Assembly: GCA_030054275.1 (NCBI GenBank)
Contig: JASGCF010000041.1
Coordinates: forward strand, 1-6,635
Reading direction: 5' to 3'
Source: Limnohabitans sp.
Lineage (GTDB): Bacteria; Planctomycetota; Phycisphaerae; Phycisphaerales; SM1A02
DNA length: 6,635 nt
The notes beneath the pieces were generated by a model, which was given only the letters and a program-made list of their open reading frames with translations, was not told the origin of the DNA and did not search any database. The position numbers and the translations under genes are program-made. This document shows, piece by piece, positions 1-5,092 of the stretch (the first letter of the stretch is position 1; each line of letters begins with the position of its first letter).

Positions 1-1
1 C

Positions 2-403
2 GCAGACCGACTCGGCAGCGTGAGTGCAAACGGCTCGCCAGAGATCTTCTTCAAGACCGATGCACTGGTTGCAAGCATCTTCAATCCACTGGTGGAGGCC
101 ACCGCAACCGATGCTGCGTCGGCCGTGCGCTCGAGTTACGCCGTGATGCGAGGCGTGACCGGATCGACTTGCACGATTTCCCTGAAAGAGAACGGACCGA
201 ATGTCGGCTTCAACGGCTTCCAGATCATCGACGAAGGCAATGACTGCCCTGCGGATCTCGACGGCGACGGGTTGATCTCGGCGTCCGATCTCTCCGCCCT
301 ACTCGGTGCATGGGGTACGCCCGATGCGGATATCGATGGCGACGGCGTCACGGCAGCCAGCGACCTCTCTGCCCTCTTGGCAAGTTGGGGTGCCTGTCCG
401 TAA
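2..403 (+). CDS. C-terminal end of a secreted protein with a dockerin-like calcium-binding tail (5' truncated by window)
   Basis: The reading frame is open from the window's left edge to a TAA at 401-403, giving 133 visible residues; a GTG at 20 is probably internal, because codons before it are also open. The last ~55 residues form two calcium-loop repeats: DLDGDGLISASDLSALLGAW and, after a short linker, DIDGDGVTAASDLSALLASW. Each has the D-x-D-x-D-G spacing and the following hydrophobic helix of type I dockerin/EF-hand units. A Cys sits just before the first loop (DCPADLD) and another near the end (WGACP). The part before the tail (SSYAVMRG...FNGFQIID) alternates polar and hydrophobic residues and could be the last strands of a beta-sandwich, but I cannot name the family. 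Such tails are known from many exported Phycisphaerae proteins. The signal peptide and catalytic or binding part, if any, lie outside the window. A strong terminator follows 39 bp downstream. Confidence 0.85.
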   Translation, partial: ADRLGSVSANGSPEIFFKTDALVASIFNPLVEATATDAASAVRSSYAVMRGVTGSTCTISLKENGPNVGFNGFQIIDEGNDCPADLDGDGLISASDLSALLGAWGTPDADIDGDGVTAASDLSALLASWGACP

Positions 404-442
404 CGGCACCCGCAACGGTCGTTTCCAACGAGATCAATCTTT

Positions 443-479
443 CCAGCGACGCGGGATCACCCGCGTCGTTGGCCTTTTT
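443..479 (+). terminator. Strong Rho-independent terminator
   Basis: A 13-bp stem (443-455 with 460-472, one G-U pair) encloses the 4-nt loop ATCA and is followed by CC and five T residues (475-479). The core arms are CGACGCGGG and CCCGCGTCG. It lies 39 bp after the stop of the dockerin-tailed gene and 34 bp before the next ATG, so it should end transcription of the first gene and isolate the second. Confidence 0.9.
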
Positions 480-513
480 GTGCGTGTTGTTGCCTCTATC
501 CGATAGATCCAAC

Positions 514-837
514 ATGGCAAGCAAAGGCAGCAGCGGCAGTTCTGGCAAGACGATTCTGATTCCCCTTGCGCTGTTGAGCGCGTTCCTGTTCTTTCAGACC
601 TTCGGGATGCTCCCGACCTCTGTGAACGATGACATCGTGCGCTGGGCAAGTTGCGCCACCTTTGCGGTCGCGGCCGTGATGTTCGGGAAGGACGGCAGCG
701 CCATCTGGTGCGGCCTGTGCGCTGCCATGGCCGTCGTGCTGAATCCGCTCTATCCACTGGCCTTGGGCGACCTCTTCAGTGGCACCAAGATCCTGGGTGG
801 CGTGATCGCTGGAGCCGCGGTCGTTCGGAACTGGTAG
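514..837 (+). CDS. Small multi-pass membrane protein, possibly DUF6804-like
   Basis: This encodes 107 residues. The ATG at 514 is preferred: the frame stays open upstream to 310, but that stretch overlaps the previous gene and the terminator and reads as an arginine-rich, non-natural sequence. The N-terminus is a short Ser/Gly-rich cytoplasmic-type stretch (SKGSSGSSGK), followed by hydrophobic segments at about residues 13-32, 43-58, 62-80 and 91-104. The pattern of an RW-x-x-C helix, a W-containing helix and then LNPLYP followed by a final helix resembles, from memory, small integral membrane proteins of the DUF6804 type, whose role is unknown to me. No Shine-Dalgarno sequence is visible. 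A weak promoter (TTGTGC at 478-483, 18-nt spacer, GATAGA at 502-507) would give a nearly leaderless transcript. It stands alone between a terminator and a tRNA gene. The coding call is good; the function is unknown. Confidence 0.72.
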   Translation: MASKGSSGSSGKTILIPLALLSAFLFFQTFGMLPTSVNDDIVRWASCATFAVAAVMFGKDGSAIWCGLCAAMAVVLNPLYPLALGDLFSGTKILGGVIAGAAVVRNW

Positions 838-861
838 GTCGGCGTCGGAAGCCCGATAGGT

Positions 862-889
862 CGTTTCTGCGCGTCACCGCCGCGAAACG
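862..889 (+). other. Imperfect hairpin downstream of the small membrane gene
   Basis: CGTTTC (862-867) pairs with GAAACG (884-889), and after a one-base bulge GCG (869-871) pairs with CGC (881-883). It begins 25 bp after the stop codon of the small membrane protein, where a terminator is expected. It lacks a T-run on the plus strand, so it may be a weak or factor-dependent terminator or just an RNA 3' end structure. Confidence 0.3.
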
Positions 890-930
890 AAACAGAAATT
901 TCCACCTTTGGCGCGACACGGTCGTCCCCC

Positions 931-958
931 TTGCCGAATGAAGAGAACCTGCTATCTT
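931..958 (+). promoter_or_regulatory. Probable sigma70-type promoter of tRNA-Gly
   Basis: TTGCCG (931-936) matches four of six positions of the -35 consensus, and TATCTT (953-958) matches four of six of the -10 consensus, with a 16-nt spacer. The predicted start, about 965, leaves a 5' leader of about 25 nt before the tRNA, a normal distance for RNase P processing. Confidence 0.6.
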
Positions 959-991
959 TCGCGACCCGCGAGCGATCGTGGGTAGGCAATT

Positions 992-1063
992 GCGGGTGTA
1001 GCTCAGTGGTAGAGTGTCACCTTGCCAAGGTGAATGTCGAGGGTTCGAATCCCTTCACCCGCT
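992..1063 (+). tRNA. tRNA-Gly (anticodon GCC)
   Basis: The full cloverleaf is visible. The acceptor stem GCGGGTG (992-998) pairs with CACCCGC (1056-1062), with discriminator T at 1063. The D-arm is GCTC...GAGT. The anticodon stem TCACC/GGTGA holds the loop TTGCCAA with anticodon GCC at 1024-1026, which reads GGC and GGT glycine codons. The T-arm is GAGGG/CCCTT with loop TTCGAAT. The length is 72 nt and no CCA is encoded, so the end must be added by CCA-adding enzyme. It appears to be a single-gene transcription unit with its own promoter and terminator. The 3' end is duplicated downstream (1201-1219). Confidence 0.97.
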
Positions 1064-1071
1064 TCGAAAGC

Positions 1072-1110
1072 AGAAAAACCGAAGGTACACCTTCGGTTTT
1101 TCTACTTTTT
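1072..1110 (+). terminator. Intrinsic terminator of tRNA-Gly
   Basis: A perfect 14-bp stem (1072-1085 with 1090-1103) has the loop TACA and is followed by ACTTTTT. The arms contain AAAAACCGAAGG and its complement CCTTCGGTTTTT, so the T-tract is partly within the stem and the A-tract on the left arm could make it work in both directions. It begins 9 nt after the tRNA. Confidence 0.88.
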
Positions 1111-1226
1111 GAAGCGTGTGGGTCCTCCATCGCTTCGCTCGGAGGACTGTCCGGCGCGAGGCGCCGGACAAGGTCTTTACGTTTCGTCCTGTGGACGAAA
1201 TTCGAATCCCTTCACCCGCGCTTCGC
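1111..1226 (+). mobile_element. Hairpin-rich block ending in a tRNA 3'-end copy; possible element scar
   Basis: Three hairpins follow each other between the tRNA terminator and the tRNA 3' copy. Hairpin 1: GTCCTCC (1122-1128) with GGAGGAC (1141-1147). Hairpin 2: TGTCCGGCGC (1148-1157) with GCGCCGGACA (1161-1170), loop GAG, directly abutting hairpin 1. Hairpin 3: TTTCGTCC (1182-1189) with GGACGAAA (1193-1200), loop TGT. The third hairpin touches the 19-bp copy of the tRNA 3' end. The borders GAAGCG (1111-1116) and CGCTTC (1219-1224) are also complementary and could close all three into one branched structure. No convincing gene fits. I recall that small GIY-YIG nuclease genes in some bacteria sit just 3' of tRNA genes with a repeated tRNA end, so this could be the decayed or non-autonomous form of such an element; that is inference. 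It could equally be an attachment-site remnant or a structured RNA. Confidence 0.4.
1201..1219 (+). repeat. 19-bp direct copy of the tRNA-Gly 3' end (att-like site)
   Basis: TTCGAATCCCTTCACCCGC at 1201-1219 is identical to positions 1044-1062 of the tRNA, covering the T-loop, the 3' arm of the T-stem and the 3' acceptor arm. The copies are 157 bp apart. The second copy lacks the 5' arm of the T-stem and all other tRNA parts, so it is not a tRNA gene. Duplicated tRNA 3' ends are the usual mark of elements that integrate into tRNA genes, but no integrase lies between these copies. Confidence 0.85.
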
Positions 1227-1294
1227 AACTGGCGGCGTTCGTCAATCGCGTGAATCTCGCTTGACCCGACCCGAAGTCAGCACCACCATTCGGC

Positions 1295-3331
1295 ATGCCC
1301 AACGCGCGGTACGCCCGGAACCCGTTCCAAACTAGGCTCAAGAGAATCGCTGCGCGCGGAGTTCTCCCCGCGGTTTTCGTTGTCGCTGTCGCAGCCCCTT
1401 GCAGCATCGCGTCAACGGCTTTCGCTGATGAGATCACCAATCCAGGCGTGCGCACCTGGGGCATGGTTGGATTCTCCAACGCAGAACGCCTTGGCCGCGT
1501 CACGCAACTTTCTGCGGGATTCGCGCACATGGCTGCGATCCTTCCGAACGGAACCGTCGCGTGTTGGGGTGAGAACGCTTACGGGCAGTGCGTGGTGCCG
1601 GCGGGTCTTGGCGCTTGCACGCGCGTTGCGGCCGGCGGTCGCCACACCGTTGCGGTACGCGCGAACGGTGTGGTCACGGCCTGGGGCGAGACGACCTTCG
1701 GACAAACCAATACGCCGCCCGATGTCGGCGTTGTTGCGGATCTCGCTGCTGGGTTCCGCCACAATGTTGTCGCTCGCACCAACGGCACCGTGCGATGTTG
1801 GGGTTGGAGCAGCCACGGGCAGTGTGATCCTCCAACCGACCTCGCCAATGTCGTCCAAGTTGCGGCAGGCGAAGTTCACACTGCAGTGCGCCGAAGCGAC
1901 GGAACGGTCGTCTGTTGGGGCGCCGACTTCGCGGGACAGAGCACCGTGCCAAGCGCTGCGGTTGGGCTGGTGGACCTTGCGTGCGGTTCAACCCACACCG
2001 TCGCGCTGCGGAGTGATGGACGCGCGATCTGTTGGGGCGGAAACGAATTCGGCGAATGCGCTGTTCCCGCTGGCCTCGGCCCTTTGAGTGATATTGCGGC
2101 TGGCGCGGATCACACCGTCGCGCGCCGCGCAGATGGCTCTATCGCCTCATGGGGCCTGAACAGTTTCAATGTGCTCGTCACGCCGCCGCTGCCGAGCCCC
2201 GCTGTACAAGTTGTGGCTGGCATTCAGAACAGCGCAGCCCTTTGCGCAGACGGTTCGTTCGTCGCATGGGGCCGCGACGATCGTGGTCAGGGAACGACTT
2301 CTGAAGACATGGAAACACCCGTGCAGATTTCCACGGGATTTGCGCACTATGTCATGGTCGACGAAGTTGGGGAAGTGCGCTGCATCGGTTCGAATTCGGA
2401 CGGACAGTCGAGGCCGCCCGCAACGCTCGAGAGCGCCCTCGCTGTCAGCGCCGGAGGTCTTCACTCTGCCGCGCTCCTTCAAGATGGCAGTGTTGTTTGT
2501 TGGGGCGACAACGACCTCGGTCAATGCAATGTGCCTCCATCGCTTTTGGATGTTGCGAAACTCGACTGCGGCAACTTCCACAACCTTGCGATCCGAACCG
2601 ATGGCTCGCTTGTTGCGTGGGGCTGGAACGCTTTCGGCCAATGTGATGTGCCGCGTCGACTTGGACCTGTTGTCGAGGTTTCGGCCGGCGAGCGTCACTC
2701 GATGGCCATCGACACGCAGATGAACGCGGCTGCATGGGGCGACAACACCTACGGACAGTCGACTCCCCCACTTGGTCTGCCACACACGGTCAAAGTTGCA
2801 GCTGGCATCTATCACAGCGTCGCACTGCACGCAGATGGGACGATTTCTTGTTGGGGTCGCAACCACCTTGGGCAGTGCGATGTGCCCGCATTCATGCGAC
2901 GCGCCACCGATATCGCAGCTGGCTTTGGTCATACAGCCGCGCTGACAGACATCGGAACTGTGGTGACATGGGGCGAAGACACACAGGGACAGCGCTCACA
3001 AGCGGTCGCACTCTCGCTTGGCGCGCGTCTTGACTCCGCATTCTGGTCTGCGGCGATTGTTGTGGCGCCGTGCGCAGATTCTCCCGCAAATCTCAGCGAA
3101 TGCTCGTGCGGCCCTTATCAAGTGGACTCGAACGAAGACGGCGTCGCGGATTGCCTCTCGCTTCGATTCGGGGATCTTGATCTCGACGGCATCGTTGGCG
3201 CTGCGGATCTCTCACTCCTCCTTCTCCGGTGGAACGAGGAGGGCACCGTCCCGGGCGACCTCAATCGCGACGGCGCGGTAGGCGCGGCGGATCTTTCACT
3301 GCTGCTCTTGCGTTGGGGGCAAGGCTTTTAG
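1295..3331 (+). CDS. Secreted RCC1/BLIP-II-like beta-propeller protein with dockerin-like tail
   Basis: This encodes 678 residues. The ATG at 1295 is the only plausible start: a TGA lies in frame at 1262-1264 with no start between. No Shine-Dalgarno sequence is seen. Residues 1-44 are a long signal peptide (RLKR, hydrophobic core LPAVFVVAVAA, likely cut after AFA). Residues 72-578 are thirteen repeats, each exactly 39 residues, of the form (V/L)AAG..H..A...DG.V.CWG....GQC.VP. This matches RCC1-type repeats, and the short unit is especially like the beta-lactamase-inhibitory protein BLIP-II. Partial units on each side (VRTWG at 52-56; LDSAFWSAAIVV at 579-590) could pair as a fourteenth blade. 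Next comes a Cys-rich linker (SECSCG) with an EF-hand-like DSNEDGVADC, then two dockerin loops (GDLDLDGIVGAADLS, GDLNRDGAVGAADLS). Propellers of this type bind proteins or other ligands; no catalytic residues are evident. It is probably extracellular or surface-bound. The ligand is unknown. Confidence 0.93.
   Translation: MPNARYARNPFQTRLKRIAARGVLPAVFVVAVAAPCSIASTAFADEITNPGVRTWGMVGFSNAERLGRVTQLSAGFAHMAAILPNGTVACWGENAYGQCVVPAGLGACTRVAAGGRHTVAVRANGVVTAWGETTFGQTNTPPDVGVVADLAAGFRHNVVARTNGTVRCWGWSSHGQCDPPTDLANVVQVAAGEVHTAVRRSDGTVVCWGADFAGQSTVPSAAVGLVDLACGSTHTVALRSDGRAICWGGNEFGECAVPAGLGPLSDIAAGADHTVARRADGSIASWGLNSFNVLVTPPLPSPAVQVVAGIQNSAALCADGSFVAWGRDDRGQGTTSEDMETPVQISTGFAHYVMVDEVGEVRCIGSNSDGQSRPPATLESALAVSAGGLHSAALLQDGSVVCWGDNDLGQCNVPPSLLDVAKLDCGNFHNLAIRTDGSLVAWGWNAFGQCDVPRRLGPVVEVSAGERHSMAIDTQMNAAAWGDNTYGQSTPPLGLPHTVKVAAGIYHSVALHADGTISCWGRNHLGQCDVPAFMRRATDIAAGFGHTAALTDIGTVVTWGEDTQGQRSQAVALSLGARLDSAFWSAAIVVAPCADSPANLSECSCGPYQVDSNEDGVADCLSLRFGDLDLDGIVGAADLSLLLLRWNEEGTVPGDLNRDGAVGAADLSLLLLRWGQGF
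1508..3028 (+). repeat. Thirteen 117-bp in-frame repeats encoding propeller units
   Basis: The repeat region covers residues 72-578 of the propeller protein, as 13 x 39 codons with no insertion or deletion. Nearly invariant positions in each unit are G4, H7, G15, W20, G21, G26 and Q27. Deviations: unit 6 lacks the GQ pair (SFNVL), unit 7 has Asn for His7, unit 8 has Ile for Trp20 (RCIGS), and unit 11 lacks the DG turn. DNA identity between units is only moderate, so the array is old rather than a recent expansion. The periodicity also creates long antisense open frames that are not genes. Confidence 0.9.
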
Positions 3332-3374
3332 ATGCGAAGGCTTGTAGATGCGAAGGCTTGTAGATGCGAAGGCT
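3321..3374 (+). repeat. 16-bp tandem repeat, about 3.4 copies, spanning a stop codon
   Basis: Units are at 3321-3336 (AAGGCTTTTAGATGCG), 3337-3352 and 3353-3368 (both AAGGCTTGTAGATGCG), with a partial AAGGCT at 3369-3374. The first unit differs by one base and contains the last codons and the TAG stop of the propeller gene; the others fill the spacer to the convergent minus-strand gene, which ends at 3384. The unit length is not a multiple of three. No terminator hairpin was found in this spacer. Confidence 0.9.
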
Positions 3375-3383
3375 GCTCGGTGC

Positions 3384-4340
3384 TCAGCAAGTTCCCCACG
3401 CGCCGAGCAACGCAGCGAGGTCTGCTGCATCCGTATTCCCATCGCCGTTCACATCGCCCGCTGCGGTACCCCACGCACCAAGGAGCGACGCGAGGTCTGC
3501 AGCGTCCACCGTTCCGTCATCGTTCAAATCGGGTGGGCACGGAACTGCAGGCGAAACAGCGCTCAGAACGAGATCGTCGAAGTAGCCGAACGCGTTCGAA
3601 GCTCCGGGAGTTGCATCTGTGGTTGCGAACAGATTCGACGCGTAGAGCGCACCGAATGCGGTGGTGGTGTGGTTCGCGACGACCGAGCCGTTCAACGACA
3701 ACGACCCTTCGCCGTTTGCCACATTCCAACGGTAGATGAACTCGTTCCATTGGTTGAGCGATGCGGATACACCAGTTGCAACCCGATTCGCAGCGGCGTA
3801 ACCGCCGTTCAACAGCGAAATGGCGCCAGTTTGCGCGCTCACAAGAAAGCCGCCCGAAGTTTCAAATGAACTCTTCGAAATCATGATGCCGAAGGTCGAT
3901 GTCACGCGTTGCGCGCTTGGTACGAACACCTTGATGCGCGTCTCAAGCACCGTGTTCCCGCCAACGCTGGCAGCAGCCCATTTGCCGCTATTGAGAAGAT
4001 CAAGCCATGCTTTCGAGCGCCCGTTGTTGAACTTCTCTGTTGTGAGGCGCACCATCTTGCCGGCACCGCCCACTGGGTCGACGCCCGGTGCGGTTCCTGG
4101 CCCAATGACGCTCGCCGGAACAAACGGTGCGTTGGTCGAGCCGCTTGTCGCCCATGTTCCGCCGATCCCAGTGAAACCAACTTGGCCAGAGAGGTTGCCG
4201 ACGGCGTAGTCGTCAAACGAGGTCACGACGATATCGGTGGCAGCTGCAGAGAACGCAAGCACCCCAGCGCAAGCCGCCGCGAGCGCAGCAACGATGGGAG
4301 GTCGTGCGAATGAGGAAACGCGCGAAGTACTTCGGTTCAT
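3384..4340 (-). CDS. Secreted LamG-like (concanavalin A-type jelly roll) protein with dockerin-like tail
   Basis: This encodes 318 residues. The start is the ATG at 4340, because it begins a good signal peptide: MNRSTSRVSSFAR, then the core PPIVAALAAACAGVLAF, with probable cleavage at SAAA/TD (residue 34). The frame stays open further upstream, but that part is antisense to the next gene. Residues 36-262 look like a concanavalin A-like sandwich: it opens with TSFDDYAVGNLSGQVGF, has internal strands ending in WNEFIYRW and SLSLNGSVV, and closes with NAFGYFDDLVLS, as is usual for LamG/Laminin_G_3-type carbohydrate- or protein-binding domains. Residues 267-318 carry two dockerin loops (DLNDDGTVDAADL, DVNGDGNTDAADL), flanked by Cys at PAVPCPP and the C-terminal Cys. 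No catalytic residues are recognised. It converges with the propeller gene and diverges from the membrane gene at 4453 across a 112-bp spacer. It is probably a surface or extracellular binding protein. Confidence 0.88.
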   Translation of the reverse strand: MNRSTSRVSSFARPPIVAALAAACAGVLAFSAAATDIVVTSFDDYAVGNLSGQVGFTGIGGTWATSGSTNAPFVPASVIGPGTAPGVDPVGGAGKMVRLTTEKFNNGRSKAWLDLLNSGKWAAASVGGNTVLETRIKVFVPSAQRVTSTFGIMISKSSFETSGGFLVSAQTGAISLLNGGYAAANRVATGVSASLNQWNEFIYRWNVANGEGSLSLNGSVVANHTTTAFGALYASNLFATTDATPGASNAFGYFDDLVLSAVSPAVPCPPDLNDDGTVDAADLASLLGAWGTAAGDVNGDGNTDAADLAALLGAWGTC

Positions 4341-4452
4341 GCTGCGAGAGTACTGCGTCCGCGCGACAATTCCATGTACTGGCACGGGAAAACCGATTCG
4401 CAGATTCTTCGCGCTGCGTGCGAGGCGACGCAACATCCCGTAACCTCCGCAC

Positions 4453-4914
4453 ATGGGCTGCCTTCGCATCGTCGCCGCAATTCCACTCGGGCTTCTTGCG
4501 ATGGGGGCGACTGTTGCTCTGTGCGAAAGCATCTCACACGCTGCATTCCCAACAAGCGACGAAATGCGCGCAGCGGTCGAAGCGCTGATGAAGGATCCGC
4601 AGTCGAGTGCTGCGCGGGATGCAGTGCTCGCGGCGATACCGACAGCGCCCGTCCTATCGTTCGCCTCGCTTGTTATCGGATGGGCGCTCGGTGCTGCAGT
4701 CGGCGCGTTCGTAGCCGTCCGCGTTGCTGGCGCACTTCGATTGGGATTTGCGCTCGCGATGGCTGTGCTTGCGACCGCAACGGTTGGAATCAATCTGTTC
4801 TTGATCCCCCACCCAAGTTGGATGCCGCTTGTTGCTTGCGCGTCGACTTTTGGAACTGCGCTCTTCGCCGGCTTGCTTGGGTCGAAGCGACCCGCAACAC
4901 CGAAGGCCTCGTAA
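4453..4914 (+). CDS. Four-helix membrane protein of unknown function
   Basis: This encodes 153 residues from an ATG at 4453 with no visible Shine-Dalgarno sequence (CCTCCGCAC precedes it). Hydrophobic helices are at about residues 5-25, 66-90, 95-117 and 122-143. A soluble loop (about 26-65) between the first two begins CESISHAAFP and is rich in Ala, Glu and Asp. The arrangement of a Glu and His after helix 1, a Pro soon after, an acidic loop, a GW-x-LG-AA-x-GA helix, and N-LF-L-PHPSW before the last helix resembles a family of short uncharacterised bacterial membrane proteins that I recall but cannot name. The Glu25, His29, Asn114, His120 and Pro121 positions would be the ones to examine for function. 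It diverges from the LamG-like gene and is followed by a hairpin, so it is probably transcribed alone. Confidence 0.8.
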   Translation: MGCLRIVAAIPLGLLAMGATVALCESISHAAFPTSDEMRAAVEALMKDPQSSAARDAVLAAIPTAPVLSFASLVIGWALGAAVGAFVAVRVAGALRLGFALAMAVLATATVGINLFLIPHPSWMPLVACASTFGTALFAGLLGSKRPATPKAS

Positions 4915-4927
4915 GGCTTCGGAGGAC

Positions 4928-4968
4928 CTCGTCGGGCGCGCGCAATTCGGCGCGAACTCGCCGACGAG
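4928..4968 (+). other. Inverted repeat in the spacer, possible terminator without T-run
   Basis: CTCGTCGG (4928-4935) pairs exactly with CCGACGAG (4961-4968), and the interior contains a further short pairing (CGCGC with GCGCG). It begins 14 bp after the stop of the four-helix membrane gene. The absence of a T-run makes it a poor intrinsic terminator; it may stabilise the 3' end or act with Rho. A smaller stem (CCGAAG 4900-4905 with CTTCGG 4917-4922) has the stop codon of that gene in its loop. Confidence 0.4.
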
Positions 4969-5006
4969 ACTCACGAACGGGCCCAAAACATGCCGAATGA
5001 GCGATC

Positions 5007-5070
5007 GGGGGGCGTGTCATCGTCGTACGGCCGAACCCGCGATTGTTCGCGGAGAGCTTTTCGACCCCCC
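5007..5070 (+). other. Structured leader upstream of the O-antigen ligase-like gene
   Basis: GGGGGG (5007-5012) can pair with CCCCCC (5065-5070), enclosing a second stem CCGCG (5037-5041) with CGCGG (5048-5052), loop ATTGTT. The downstream arm ends 22 nt before the ATG at 5093. If transcribed, this could fold in the 5' leader and affect translation. No known riboswitch is recognised and no promoter was identified, so the role is open. Confidence 0.25.
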
Positions 5071-5092
5071 AGACCGTCCCGCCTGAACGCTC

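Noticed and set aside
310..513. Upstream extension of the small membrane protein
   Set aside because: It overlaps the dockerin-tailed gene in another frame and crosses the terminator; the membrane protein has a natural start at 514.
1201..1226. Second, partial tRNA gene
   Set aside because: Only the T-loop and 3' arms are present; no 5' T-stem arm, anticodon arm or 5' acceptor match exists, so it is a fragment, not a gene.
1261..1290. TTGACC resembling a -35 box before the propeller gene
   Set aside because: No acceptable -10 box at 16-18 nt spacing (CACCAT or ACCATT only), and the start would fall on the ATG itself. Not listed as a promoter.
931..1335. Open frames reading through the tRNA and hairpin block
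   Set aside because: They overlap the tRNA, its terminator and the start of the propeller gene; composition is Arg/Ser-rich. Only a faint GIY-YIG-like stretch (RFFYFLKR) was seen, too short to call a pseudogene.
2147..2932. 261-codon minus-strand open frame inside the propeller gene
   Set aside because: It arises from the in-frame periodicity of the 117-bp units read antisense; no start signal and no domain.
1508..3028. CRISPR-like or satellite array because of regular spacing
   Set aside because: The 117-bp period is a coding repeat with diverged DNA and conserved protein motifs, not identical repeats with unique spacers.
4341..4452. Divergent promoters for the LamG-like and four-helix membrane genes
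   Set aside because: The 112-bp spacer must hold promoters, but I found no -35/-10 pair on either strand good enough to report.
4341..4793. Minus-strand open frame extending the LamG-like gene by 151 codons upstream
   Set aside because: It lies antisense to the four-helix membrane gene, would bury the signal peptide in the middle of the protein, and shows low-complexity Ala/Ser/Thr composition typical of antisense frames.
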